Source of the DNA: Arenimonas soli
GTDB taxonomy: Bacteria; Pseudomonadota; Gammaproteobacteria; Xanthomonadales; Xanthomonadaceae
Length of the DNA stretch: 64,000 nucleotides
Direction of reading: 5' to 3'
NCBI RefSeq assembly: GCF_014643775.1
Contig: NZ_BMKC01000001.1
Location: forward strand, 1,054,001-1,118,000
Under the pieces are notes generated by a model. That model worked only from the letters and a program-made list of their open reading frames with translations, made no database searches and was not told the origin of the DNA. Below, piece by piece: positions 8,388 through 17,116 of the stretch (its first letter is position 1; the number at the start of each line of letters is the position of its first letter). The translations under genes and the position numbers were made by a program.

Positions 8388-9020
8388 ATGCCTACGACCA
8401 CGATCATCGTCGACGACTTCTTCGACAACGCCGTGCAGCTGCGCGAGGCGGCGCTGCGGCTCGACTATCCCCAGGTGCCGGGTAAGTTCCCGGGCCGCAA
8501 TTCGCAGCAGCGCCTGCAGCTTGAAGGGCTGGACCAGGAGGTTTCACGCCTGGTCGGCGAACCGCTGGTGGCGATGCCGCCGCCGCAGGCGCACGGCAAG
8601 TTCCGCATCGCCACGGCGGGCGACCAGGGCAGCGCCAAGGTGCACGTGGACACCGCGCACTGGTCGGGCATCCTTTACCTGAGCCGGCCCGAAGATTGCC
8701 GCGGCGGCACCGAATTTTTCCGGCACCGGGCCACCCACAGCGACCGCGGCCCGATCAGCGACGACGAAGCCCGGGCACAGGGCTATCCCAGCGCCAGGCA
8801 GATGATCGCGGACATCCTCGAGCGCGACACGATGAACGACGACGCCTGGGAAATGACCATGCGCGTACCGATGCGCTTCAACCGCCTGGTGCTGCTGCGG
8901 CCCTGGCTGTGGCACACCGCCGGCGAAGCCTTCGGCGACTCGCTCGAAAACGGCCGGCTGATCTACCTGATGTTCTTCGCCTCGGCGGGCCAGGCGCCGT
9001 CCTACAACGCCCAAGCCTGA
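8388..9020 (+). CDS. DUF6445-like protein, candidate Fe(II)/2-oxoglutarate oxygenase fold
   Basis: A 210-residue cytosolic protein without signal or membrane segment. It has the signature order of the double-stranded beta-helix dioxygenases: an H-x-D pair (KVHVDTAHW, near residues 85-87), a distal His in WLWHTAGEAFG (near 183) and an Arg about 14 residues later that could bind 2-oxoglutarate. The neighbouring strands (GILYLS, RLIYLMFF) also match this fold. The family is known to me only as a domain of unknown function; enzymatic activity is inference. No Shine-Dalgarno is present and a -10-like hexamer lies just upstream. Its stop abuts the stop of the convergent metallopeptidase gene. Confidence 0.65.
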   Translation: MPTTTIIVDDFFDNAVQLREAALRLDYPQVPGKFPGRNSQQRLQLEGLDQEVSRLVGEPLVAMPPPQAHGKFRIATAGDQGSAKVHVDTAHWSGILYLSRPEDCRGGTEFFRHRATHSDRGPISDDEARAQGYPSARQMIADILERDTMNDDAWEMTMRVPMRFNRLVLLRPWLWHTAGEAFGDSLENGRLIYLMFFASAGQAPSYNAQA

Positions 9021-11573
9021 TCAGTCGCCGGCGGCTTCGCGCTGGGCCCTGATCTTGCGCGCCCAGTCCTCGCGCAGGGCGCTTGGCATCGCCATCACGG
9101 CGTCCACTGAACCGCCGACCAGTTCCGAGCGCGTCGGTTCGGGCAGATCCCGGTACAGCCAGGTAGCAAGTGAAAGGATTTCGTCCTGACGCGTTTCGCC
9201 TTCCTGTGGGCATGCTTCGTAGACGGCCGGCATCAGCTGGCGACAGGCCTGGCTGACCTTGCCGGTCCTCAGGGCGGCGCAGTCCATCGGGCAGGCTTCC
9301 CCGGCGCCGTCCGGCGGCGGTGACGGGCTGCGCTGCCGGGGCGGCTTGCGCCGGCCGAGCTGCGCACGCATTTCTTCGGGACTCCTGCCCATGGCGGCGA
9401 AGGTCTGCAACAGGTCGCTGGACGCGTAGTCAAGGGGGTCGGAGACGGCCAGCCGCTGGTCCGTCGGCGCCCGCCAGGTGACGAAATCCCCGCGCAGCTC
9501 ACCGTTGGCGGTGTCGGCAGGCGCAGTGAAACGGGCGACGAAACGACCGCGCACGAATGCCGGGTTGGCTTGCTCGATCTGCAGCTGCACGTCCCGGGTC
9601 CGGGCGTGGACATGCTGCACGCCAGGCTTGCCCAGATCGGGGTCGGTCCAGGTTGCAACGACCTCGCCGCCATCGATAGGGCCGGAATGGCCGTCGGCTA
9701 CCGCCGGAAGCTTGAGCTCGACATCGGGCTGGCGTGCAGGCCGGAGGCTTGCCCGCGTGGCGGTGGCGGCCACCTCCAGGCAGATCGACATCAGGTTGCC
9801 GGTGCCCGTTGCCGGGCCTGCCTTGTCCATGCCCAGGGCCACCTGGCCGGCGGTCTTGGCGGTGGCATTACTGCAATCGTCCTTGCCGGCGGCAGGCGAC
9901 GGCGTCAGCGCCAAGGACAATGAATCACCGGGCGGCAAGGGCACCACCGTGCCGGGTTGCACCGAGCGGCGCGAGCCGACGCGCACGCGGGACGCCGGCC
10001 GGAAGCCTTCCTCGGCGGGTTTGTCGAGCTGGCCGGTCACCGTGGCGGTCGCCATTCCCACGTGGATCTCGTAAATGCGGCGGGTGGTCGCGAGTGGGTC
10101 CCGGGCAACATTGGTGAAGGTGATTACGGCTTCGCCGTCGGTTTCCATCGGATGCAGCGGGTCGAGCGACAGGCCGCCCCAAGCCAGGCTGGGCAAGCCG
10201 GATTTCGGGTCGTTGTAGGGGTCGGACTTGCCCAGGTTGGTGCCGTGCAGGCCGAGGTGCAGGTCGGACAGGGCGGCCTCGCCACCTCCGTCGGCGGGCA
10301 CCACGACCAGGGCGGCCGCTGGCCAGCCACTCCTGCCGACCGATGCCCCGGTCCACCTCACCCGCACGCAGTAAGCGGCCAGTTCACGAATGGGCGCCTT
10401 GAACGAGGCCGTGGGGTTGGCTTCGTTCAATTCGTACAACGGGCAGCCGTCGATGAAGGCATGTCCCAGCCATCGCGAATGGGCGAACTCACCCCGGCGA
10501 CTGCGCATCACTTCGTCGGGGAACGCCACCCACCAGGGGATAAAGGCAGGCAGGGCGTCATACAGTCCACGCGTCCACGCGGGGTGGTACCGGGCCAGGG
10601 TCTGGTTGGTCCAGGTCACGGAGTCTTCGCGCAGGCTGGCGGTGCCGGTTTGCGGCGTGCGCAGCAGCAACGCCCGCGACATCGGCGTCCATGCCTTTCC
10701 CGCGGGCATGCTGTGGTCCCAGGCGTAGCTCCAGAACGAGCTGGTCATGTAAGACGCCATCTGACGGCGTTTTTCCGGGGTGTCGCCATTCGGGTAGATC
10801 GGCATGCGCATCGGTGCGACGCGCATGTCCAGGGGGTAGTCGTAGGGGCGCATGCCCAGCGACATGCCGAAGCGCGGGTTGCCGCTGGCGAAGCGCCGGC
10901 GCGGGTCGAATGGCGGGCCACCCATGAACGAAAGTCCCTGGATCGACCATTCGCCGATGGCTTCGGGCAGTCCCTCGGTCACCCACTTTTGTTCGTGCGC
11001 ATCGCTCTTGTCGTGGCCGCTCCAGTGGGCATAGCTGGCCTGGACGCCGTGGAAGAGTTCATGGGCCACGGAGCTGGCGACCTGCTCCGGAAAAATGGGC
11101 ATGTCGCTGCCGAATCCGGCGGCCTCGCCGACGATCACCACCCGGTCCCAGTCATCGTTGTAGATGCGGCGGAGTTCGGTGATGCCAACCTCACCGAAGC
11201 CGGGTCCGTACTGCGCGGCGGAGCCGCCCAGGTCGCGGACCAGATAGATCGGGTATACGCCGTCGCGGCGGTGGATCCGCGGCGCCCGGAGCCCGATGGC
11301 GGCCATGCGCATCGCGCTGTGCGACGCGGCCGCCTCCAGTGCGGCAACCCGCCGTGGGCTCGGGTCCAGCGGCGGCAGCAGCCAGGGCAGCACGAAGCCG
11401 CGCATTTCCCGCGCCGCGCTGCCATCGGCCGGTGCCGACATGCCATCGGCGTAAAGCTTGAAGGGCGGCGGTTGGCGGCGCCAAAGTTCTTCGCTTGTCG
11501 GCTCGGCACTGGTCCCCGCCAGGGGCCAGGCCAGCGAGATGGCGGCAAGAACGGCGGCGAAGTGTCGGGGCAT
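9021..11573 (-). CDS. Exported gluzincin-like metallopeptidase (850 residues)
   Basis: The ATG at 11573, with GGAG nine bases upstream, starts a clear signal peptide (1-23). The zinc site is HELFH (171-175) followed 24 residues later by Glu200 in WVTEGLPEAIGEW, the HExxH...E arrangement of gluzincins such as the M1/peptidase-MA fold. The domain ends near residue 330; the remaining 500 residues are beta-rich, with a charged, Pro-rich stretch near 740 and several Cys in the last 100 residues. I do not recognise a named family. It follows the M49-like lipoprotein gene by 64 bases in the same direction, so the two probably share a transcript. A longer frame beginning at 11951 is spurious because its first 126 codons are a shadow of that upstream gene. 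Confidence 0.75.
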   Translation of the reverse strand: MPRHFAAVLAAISLAWPLAGTSAEPTSEELWRRQPPPFKLYADGMSAPADGSAAREMRGFVLPWLLPPLDPSPRRVAALEAAASHSAMRMAAIGLRAPRIHRRDGVYPIYLVRDLGGSAAQYGPGFGEVGITELRRIYNDDWDRVVIVGEAAGFGSDMPIFPEQVASSVAHELFHGVQASYAHWSGHDKSDAHEQKWVTEGLPEAIGEWSIQGLSFMGGPPFDPRRRFASGNPRFGMSLGMRPYDYPLDMRVAPMRMPIYPNGDTPEKRRQMASYMTSSFWSYAWDHSMPAGKAWTPMSRALLLRTPQTGTASLREDSVTWTNQTLARYHPAWTRGLYDALPAFIPWWVAFPDEVMRSRRGEFAHSRWLGHAFIDGCPLYELNEANPTASFKAPIRELAAYCVRVRWTGASVGRSGWPAAALVVVPADGGGEAALSDLHLGLHGTNLGKSDPYNDPKSGLPSLAWGGLSLDPLHPMETDGEAVITFTNVARDPLATTRRIYEIHVGMATATVTGQLDKPAEEGFRPASRVRVGSRRSVQPGTVVPLPPGDSLSLALTPSPAAGKDDCSNATAKTAGQVALGMDKAGPATGTGNLMSICLEVAATATRASLRPARQPDVELKLPAVADGHSGPIDGGEVVATWTDPDLGKPGVQHVHARTRDVQLQIEQANPAFVRGRFVARFTAPADTANGELRGDFVTWRAPTDQRLAVSDPLDYASSDLLQTFAAMGRSPEEMRAQLGRRKPPRQRSPSPPPDGAGEACPMDCAALRTGKVSQACRQLMPAVYEACPQEGETRQDEILSLATWLYRDLPEPTRSELVGGSVDAVMAMPSALREDWARKIRAQREAAGD

Positions 11574-11637
11574 GTGGCGGTCTCCGTGACTGGAGGTGTT
11601 ACGCAAGCCAGAGGCCTCGCCCGCCACGTGCCGGGGC

Positions 11638-13317
11638 TTACAGCCCCAGCACCGACGGACCTTGCTTGAACACGATGTCCACCGGAATGCCGGCGGCTTC
11701 GACGCGGTCGAGATCGGCCTGCAGGTCGGGGCCGATGACGCCCATTTCATCGAGCAGGGCCTGCGCGCCGTCGTAGTCGCCGTCGCCCTGCAGGGTGAGG
11801 ATTTTCGCCGACAGTGAGTCAACCGCCGCTTCCATCTTGTCGTAGTCCACGCGGTAGGCGCCGGTGGCCGGGTCGCGACTGAACGCGCCCTCGCGCTGCA
11901 GCCAGTTGAAGGCGACCATGTTCGCCTTGCCGTGCGCGCTGGAAGCGCCAAAGCGCACCGAGCGGAAGATGCCCGCCAGGAAGGTGACGTAGTTGTCCAT
12001 GCGCTTTTGCTTGTCCAGCTCGCCCATGTCGCCCAGCGCGCCGATCATGTACAGGCCCAGGATGTCGGCCTTGCCTTCTTCGTAGGCGCTGGTGAGGTCG
12101 GTCAGCGCCTCGCGCACCGTACCCTTGCCGTCGAGCGTGTTCTTGATGCCCAGGCCGTGCGCGACCTCGTGGAACATCACGTTTTCGAAGAATGCGTCGA
12201 AAGTGATGTGCTGCTGCTGGTCGTCGGCGATGAGCTCGTCGGAAATCGGCACCAGTATCTTGTCGAACTTGGCGCGCATGGTGTTCTTGAGCTGCAGGCG
12301 GCGCGAGCCCATGGCCAGTTGCACCTGTTCGTCGTTGGGCAGGTTGATGGCGATGGTCTTTGCGCCCGAATTGGCATCGCCGCCGTAGTAGATGGCGTCG
12401 TAGGCGTTGAGATCGGCGTCGGAGCCGGGTCGCTCGGACTTGTAGGCCTCGTCCACCGGCAGGCCGCGCTGCAGCGCCGGCAGGTGCGCGGCGAACCGCG
12501 ACAGGCGTTCGCTCCATTCGATGTCGCGCACCAGAACGAAGGCTTCGAAGGCGGTCTTGGTTCCGAACAGCGCGTCCTGGTAGCTCTCGATCGGACCGAT
12601 CACCACGTCGATCGGGCTGGTCTTCATGGCCATCCAGGCCATGTCGCTGGGCTGGTAGTCACCCGACACCAGGGCGTCGGCGCGCAGGCGCAGGTAGGTG
12701 CGGAAGCCTTCGTCGCTGGCGACCTCGGCGGCCTGGCGCAGCAGGTCGGCGGCCTTGCCCAGTTCGTCGGCCCATTGCACGTGGTAGGGCACGACGACCA
12801 GCTTGCCCGCGTCGTTACGGCGGACCAGGGTGTACAGGCCGTCCTTGCCGGGCAGGTCGGCGGCTTCGAACTCGGCCTTGTCCATGTCCGGCGGATAGAA
12901 GCGCGCCCCGGGCGGGCGTGGGCCGACGCCGTCGATGAAGGGCGCGTCGCCGTCCAGGCGGTCCCAGGGGCCGTAGTTGATTTCGATGAACCGGCGCGTC
13001 GCAGGGTCGTCGATGCCTGCCAGCAGCAGGTCCTTGTCGCTGTAGACCTGCTCCCAGAACAGGGCGTCCATGATCGCCCCGGCGTCGAGCAGCAGGCGGA
13101 TGGCCTCGCGGTCACCGGCGGCAAGGTGCGAGAGATCGGCCGTCAGCGGGACTTCGGCGTAGGCAGCGACCTTGGCGGCGACATCGGAATCGGCGGCGCT
13201 CGTTTCGCCGGCCGATTCGCCTGAGGCGGGCGAGGGCGCTTCGTTGGCGGGCTGGCAGGTGGCCAGTCCCAGGGCCAGGGCGGTCGCGGCGGCGAGGAGG
13301 GGCAGGCGGCGGGTCAT
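11638..13317 (-). CDS. M49-type (dipeptidyl-peptidase III-like) metallopeptidase, lipoprotein
   Basis: The ATG at 13317 with GGAG upstream gives 559 residues. A lipobox-like LATC places the lipidated Cys at 21 (Thr at -1 is unusual), followed by an Ala/Ser/Glu-rich linker. The zinc motif is HEVAHG (383-388) with a downstream EEGKAD (413-418) supplying the third ligand, the layout seen in bacterial M49-like zinc hydrolases, where the classical HELLGH has become HExxH. Family members release dipeptides from N-termini; anchoring in the envelope suggests use on periplasmic or environmental peptides. The gene leads the pair with the gluzincin-like peptidase. Confidence 0.85.
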   Translation of the reverse strand: MTRRLPLLAAATALALGLATCQPANEAPSPASGESAGETSAADSDVAAKVAAYAEVPLTADLSHLAAGDREAIRLLLDAGAIMDALFWEQVYSDKDLLLAGIDDPATRRFIEINYGPWDRLDGDAPFIDGVGPRPPGARFYPPDMDKAEFEAADLPGKDGLYTLVRRNDAGKLVVVPYHVQWADELGKAADLLRQAAEVASDEGFRTYLRLRADALVSGDYQPSDMAWMAMKTSPIDVVIGPIESYQDALFGTKTAFEAFVLVRDIEWSERLSRFAAHLPALQRGLPVDEAYKSERPGSDADLNAYDAIYYGGDANSGAKTIAINLPNDEQVQLAMGSRRLQLKNTMRAKFDKILVPISDELIADDQQQHITFDAFFENVMFHEVAHGLGIKNTLDGKGTVREALTDLTSAYEEGKADILGLYMIGALGDMGELDKQKRMDNYVTFLAGIFRSVRFGASSAHGKANMVAFNWLQREGAFSRDPATGAYRVDYDKMEAAVDSLSAKILTLQGDGDYDGAQALLDEMGVIGPDLQADLDRVEAAGIPVDIVFKQGPSVLGL

Positions 13318-13387
13318 GGCAGGCTCCGTAGGCGTCAGACTGGGCCCATCGTAGTGCAATCACGCGCCGCGGGCGTCCTGCCGTCGG

Positions 13388-14434
13388 TCAGGGTGCGTGG
13401 CTGGTTTCGCGCGGCTGCAGCTGTTCGGTCCGGTTGCGGCCGCCGTGTTTGGCGCGGTAGAGCGCGGCGTCGGCGGCCTCGAGCCAGGCGCGCAGGTCGC
13501 CGGCCGCGGGCGGCGCGGCGAGGCCGACGCTTATCGAGATCTCCAGGCCGGGCTGGTCGGGGAACTCGAGCGCCTGCACGGCCGCGCGCAGGCGTTCGGC
13601 GTGCGCAAGCGCCTGGTCGGTCGGAAGCGCGAGCGCGACCACGAATTCGTCACCGCCCAGGCGGCCGCGGATGCCGTCGGCGGGCAGGGTGTCGCGCATG
13701 CGCTGGGCCAGCGCCCGCAGCACGTCGTCGCCGACGCCGTGGCCGTGGCGATCGTTGATGGTCTTGAAGTGGTCGATGTCCAGCAGCAGCAGGCTGGCCG
13801 GCACCGATTCCTCGCGATGGCGCTGGAGCAGGCGGCGGGCCTGCTGTTCCCAGTGGCCGCGGCTGTCGACGCCGGTGAGTCCGTCGCGGCGGGTCATTTC
13901 CTCGAGCTGCAGGTTCTGCGCCTGCACGCGGCGCATGAGCCGGTAGATGTTGGAGCTGACGGCAAGGGTGTGGATGGCCAGGATAGGCAGGCAGGCCAGG
14001 ATGACGGCGGTGCGGCTGGCCAGGTCCACTTCGAACCCCGTGGCCATCCCGACCACCAGCGTTGCCAGCAGCATGGCCGGCAGGGCGCGCAGCCAGAGGC
14101 GGGGAATGCCCGAGTTGACCTTGTCGGCCGTGACCACGATCACCAGCACGGCGGAAGGCAGCAAGTTGAAGTGCATCATCGGTACCCAGCTGCCTGCCAG
14201 GATCGAATCGATAAGGAAGTTGCGGGCTTCGGCCGCGTAGGGATCGGCGCTTCGGCGCGCCCACAGGTAGGCCAGGTGCGGCCAGATCCCGCAGCTCAGC
14301 ACCAGCCAGGTCCAGGCGGGCCATCCGGCCTGCAGGTCGTACAGGACCACGCCGATCGGCAGCGCCGCCAGGCCCATGCCGAGCACGCGGAACGGGTAGG
14401 TGAGCCGGTGGAGGTACCGTGGGCGGAAGGACAT
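13388..14434 (-). CDS. MASE2-domain membrane diguanylate cyclase
   Basis: A 348-residue protein. The N-terminal 170 residues contain about five membrane helices and the WPHLAYLWA segment typical of MASE2, the membrane domain of AdrA-like cyclases. The GGDEF domain follows a short linker and carries an intact GGDEF (260-264) with the upstream DIDHFK metal-binding motif, so c-di-GMP synthesis is expected. The RxxD inhibitory site is absent. The gene stands alone: the upstream gene in the same direction, 68 bases away, encodes the H1-like protein and ends in a GC hairpin. What it senses cannot be read from the sequence. Confidence 0.9.
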   Translation of the reverse strand: MSFRPRYLHRLTYPFRVLGMGLAALPIGVVLYDLQAGWPAWTWLVLSCGIWPHLAYLWARRSADPYAAEARNFLIDSILAGSWVPMMHFNLLPSAVLVIVVTADKVNSGIPRLWLRALPAMLLATLVVGMATGFEVDLASRTAVILACLPILAIHTLAVSSNIYRLMRRVQAQNLQLEEMTRRDGLTGVDSRGHWEQQARRLLQRHREESVPASLLLLDIDHFKTINDRHGHGVGDDVLRALAQRMRDTLPADGIRGRLGGDEFVVALALPTDQALAHAERLRAAVQALEFPDQPGLEISISVGLAAPPAAGDLRAWLEAADAALYRAKHGGRNRTEQLQPRETSHAP

Positions 14435-14469
14435 GGGTGCATCTCACCACATCTGGCCGCGACCGGGTG

Positions 14470-14495
14470 GGCCGGGCGGCGTGGGCCGCCCGGCC
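14470..14495 (-). terminator. 11-bp GC hairpin after the H1-like gene
   Basis: A perfect 11-bp stem with a four-base loop follows the minus-strand stop codon at 14503 by seven bases. No T run follows, so intrinsic termination would be weak. Confidence 0.4.
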
Positions 14496-14502
14496 GGCGG
14501 GT

Positions 14503-15297
14503 TCAGCGCGGGATCTTGCGGTGCATGTAGCGATGGCCGTTGTTGGGCTTGAACTTCGAGCCGTGCGGGCCGGGCAGTTCACGCTGCAGCGGGATGTGCG
14601 CCTTCTGCGAACGGGCCTGCTGCGGCCCCTTGCCGGTTTCGTTGGCCGCCGCAGCCGCGACGGGCAGGGCCGGGGCCAGTGCCGCGGCCGCGGTCATCGG
14701 TGTCGGCGCGGCGGCCTTGGGCGCCGGCGCCTTGGCCGCTACGGGCTTGCGGGCTGCGGGCTTCGCGACGGGCTTGCGGGCTGCGGGCTTCGCGACGGGC
14801 TTGCGGGCTGCGGGCTTCGCGACGGGCTTGCGGGCGGGCGCTTTTTTCGCGGGAGAATTTTTCGCAGTGGCCTTCCTGGCGGCGGGCTTGCCGGTGGACG
14901 CCTTCCTAGCCGTGGATTTCTTCGCCACCGACTTCTTCGCAGTGGCCTTCTTTGCAGTCGTCTTCTTTGCAGTCGACTTCTTCGCCGGGGACTTCTTCGC
15001 CGAAGACTTCTTCACCGCGGCCTTCTTGCCCGCGGCTTTCCTGGCCGGGGACTTCTTCGCGGCGACCTTCTTCGTCGCTGCCTTCCTGGTCGCGGTCTTC
15101 TTTGCTGCCTTCTTCTTCGCGGCCGGCTTGCTTGCGGTGGTCTTCTTCGCCACGGTCTTCCTGGCGGCCGTCTTTTTCGCGGGCTTCTTCTTCGCAGCGG
15201 TCTTCTTTGCGGCTACCTTCCTGGCAGGCTTCTTCTTCGCGGGGGCTTTTTTCGCCGCCGGTTTGCGGGCCGGGGACTTGCGTGCGGTACTGGCCAT
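14503..15297 (-). CDS. Histone H1/AlgP-like Lys-Ala-Pro-rich nucleoid protein
   Basis: A 264-residue, extremely basic protein built from degenerate KKxxAKK/PARK repeats over residues 1-185, an ARKPVAKPA repeat tract, an Ala-rich hinge (about 205-225) and a distinct non-repetitive C-terminus ending in HRYMHRKIPR. It resembles eukaryotic H1 tails and AlgP (AlgR3) of Pseudomonas, which bind DNA nonspecifically. The ATG at 15297 is preceded by GAGG. The C-terminal end is unlike the repeats and may be the conserved functional part. Gene length in this family often varies between strains through repeat slippage. Confidence 0.85.
   Translation of the reverse strand: MASTARKSPARKPAAKKAPAKKKPARKVAAKKTAAKKKPAKKTAARKTVAKKTTASKPAAKKKAAKKTATRKAATKKVAAKKSPARKAAGKKAAVKKSSAKKSPAKKSTAKKTTAKKATAKKSVAKKSTARKASTGKPAARKATAKNSPAKKAPARKPVAKPAARKPVAKPAARKPVAKPAARKPVAAKAPAPKAAAPTPMTAAAALAPALPVAAAAANETGKGPQQARSQKAHIPLQRELPGPHGSKFKPNNGHRYMHRKIPR
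14741..14835. repeat. 27-bp tandem repeat, about 3.5 copies, in the H1-like gene
   Basis: Three identical 27-base units (14741-14767, 14768-14794, 14795-14821) and a 14-base partial fourth unit lie inside the coding region. Each encodes nine residues of the ARKPVAKPA type, so copy-number change keeps the frame. Confidence 0.95.
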
Positions 15298-15542
15298 TGC
15301 AACCTCCTTGGCTTCGGGGAAGCGGTCACGGCCAGTCTAGACCAAAGCCGCCCACACGCGGCCGGCTTGCCTGCCGGTCCGCGTAACCTATGATCAAAGT
15401 CTCCTCAAACGGATTGCCAGCCCATGAGAGGCCTGCTGCACGTGATTTTCCCGAGCGGTGCCACGACACGGTCCGTGCCGGCCGGAGCCGTCTTTCCTAA
15501 ATGCACCTTCAACGGCGAACCCCTGAATCCAAACGGCCGGGC

Positions 15543-16409
15543 ATGCCGGTGAATCGTCTTTGCCGGCTACTGGCCGCCTGCGTCCTCTGGGGGCTGGCGA
15601 CCCTGGTCCAGGCCACGGTGCCGGTCAGGGTGGGTGGCGATCCGCACTATCCGCCCCATCACTACCTGGGCGTCGACGGCGAAGCGGCCGGCTTCGACAT
15701 GGCCGTGCTGCGCGGCATCGCCAACCAGCAGGGCCTCGAGCTGAGCTTCGAGTTCGGCGAGTGGGGCCGCACCCTGGACCGGCTTGAGCGCGGTGAGCTG
15801 GACGTCGTACCGATGTTCATCTCGGCCGACCGCGAACAGCGTTTCCTGTTCAGCAAGCCTTTCCTTCGCCGCAGTCACCTGCTCTTTGGCCGCGGCGGGG
15901 AGTGGATAGACGATCCTTCGCAGCTGGCCGGCCGGCGGGTGGCCGTGCAGTTCGGCGGCATGGCCTGGGAGTGGCTGATCAACGAGCGCGTGGACGCCGA
16001 GCTGCACCCGGTCAACGAAGAATCCCTGGTGCTGGCCGAAGTGGCGCGCGGCGACGCGGATTTCGCCCTGCTGCCGGCCGACATCGGCCAGTACGCCATC
16101 GCCATGCAGGGCCTGGAAGGGGTCGAGCCGGTCAGCGCGCCCTGGCTCGAGCGCGACTATGCCTTCGGCATCAATCCGGCCCGCCCCGACCTGGTGGCAC
16201 GGCTTGATGCCGGCCTGGCGCACCTGGAAGCACAAGGGGAGATCCAGGCGCTGCGCAGCCGCTGGCTGGAACCCAAGGCCGGACGCGACGACGCGAGCTG
16301 GTCGTCGTGGTGGCTCCTGCCGGCCGTGCCCGTGCTGCTTGCGGGGCTGGTGTACCTGGTTGCCGGGCGGCGCGCGGCACGTGGCCGGGTGGGGCGCAGG
16401 CCTGCGTAA
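15543..16409 (+). CDS. Membrane-anchored periplasmic solute-binding protein (family 3), no output domain
   Basis: Residues 1-24 form a signal sequence. Residues 25-245 match the family 3 extracellular solute-binding fold: a GGDPHYPPHHYLG ligand-loop start, the AGFDMAVLRGIA segment and the repeated lobe pattern ending in LEAQGEIQALRSRW. Near 257-280 a hydrophobic helix (WWLLPAVPVLLAGLVYLVAG) would anchor the protein, and it stops after a short basic tail. In most such proteins this helix leads to a kinase, GGDEF or EAL domain; here none follows and no permease gene is adjacent. The start is uncertain: an ATG at 15501 adds 14 residues, and neither has a good ribosome-binding site. Confidence 0.8.
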   Translation: MPVNRLCRLLAACVLWGLATLVQATVPVRVGGDPHYPPHHYLGVDGEAAGFDMAVLRGIANQQGLELSFEFGEWGRTLDRLERGELDVVPMFISADREQRFLFSKPFLRRSHLLFGRGGEWIDDPSQLAGRRVAVQFGGMAWEWLINERVDAELHPVNEESLVLAEVARGDADFALLPADIGQYAIAMQGLEGVEPVSAPWLERDYAFGINPARPDLVARLDAGLAHLEAQGEIQALRSRWLEPKAGRDDASWSSWWLLPAVPVLLAGLVYLVAGRRAARGRVGRRPA

Positions 16410-16454
16410 CTCCAGGGTAGTGGCCTTTCGGGGCGTGGCCGTGGGTCGGGTTCG

Positions 16455-17030
16455 ATGGCGATTCCAAAGCAGGTGGTCCTGGGTGTCCTGCTGGCGTTTT
16501 CCGGCTGCGTCGGCGGCGGAAACGGGGGTGGCGGCGCGCCCGGCACCGTCGCGCCGCAGGTGCTGCCGGCCCCGGTGGGGGAAACGCTGGCTGGCGGCAA
16601 CCAGGTCCATTTCGAAGTTGACGGGCAGGCCTACGCCTTCCGGACGCCGGAGGTCAGGCACAGCCGGTCGCGGGTCGGCGAACAGGTGGTGGCGCACAGC
16701 TTCGAACTGGCCAACCCCGACAACAGCCTCTACGCCCGCATGGTCCTGAACGTGGCCGAAGACCTTGCCGACCTGTCCGGCGAATACGCGGCGGTGTCGC
16801 TGGGCGACCCTGACCAGCATGCCCGCGCCGGGGTGGGGGAGGTCGTGCTGGCCGAAGAAGCAAATCCGTCGCGGGGCCGGCGCATGCTGCCCAGCGGCAG
16901 CGGCGTGATCGTGGTCGAGCAGCGGTCGGGCAGGCTGCGGGTGCGCTTCGAAACCCGCGGCGACGGATTGTTCCGGGAAGCAGCGGCCGCGCCGGTCACC
17001 GGGACGCTGGACTTCCACTGGCAGCCCTGA
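16455..17030 (+). CDS. Putative lipoprotein of unknown function
   Basis: A 191-residue protein with a type II signal peptide: lipobox FSGC with the modified Cys at 18, then a Gly-rich linker (GGGNGGGG). The mature part is predicted beta-rich, with an Asp/Glu-rich centre, and ends in a strand-like FHWQP. I recognise no family. It follows the solute-binding protein by 45 bases on the same strand and may be co-transcribed, and the response-regulator gene follows 86 bases later. Codon use and GC content match its neighbours. Confidence 0.7.
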   Translation: MAIPKQVVLGVLLAFSGCVGGGNGGGGAPGTVAPQVLPAPVGETLAGGNQVHFEVDGQAYAFRTPEVRHSRSRVGEQVVAHSFELANPDNSLYARMVLNVAEDLADLSGEYAAVSLGDPDQHARAGVGEVVLAEEANPSRGRRMLPSGSGVIVVEQRSGRLRVRFETRGDGLFREAAAAPVTGTLDFHWQP

Positions 17031-17116
17031 GCGGGCGTGGAACTGTGATGCCGCTCTTGGGTACCCCGGCGGGCTTGCGGTAACGTGGGGCGGGACCGTC
17101 ACGGCAGGGGCAGCCA

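Noticed and set aside
9021-11951. 976-residue frame for the gluzincin-like peptidase
   Set aside because: The first 126 codons are a frame shadow of the upstream M49-like gene; the real start with signal peptide and ribosome-binding site is 11573.
14741-14835. Possible CRISPR-like repeat array
   Set aside because: Units are directly tandem with no spacers and lie in frame inside the H1-like gene.
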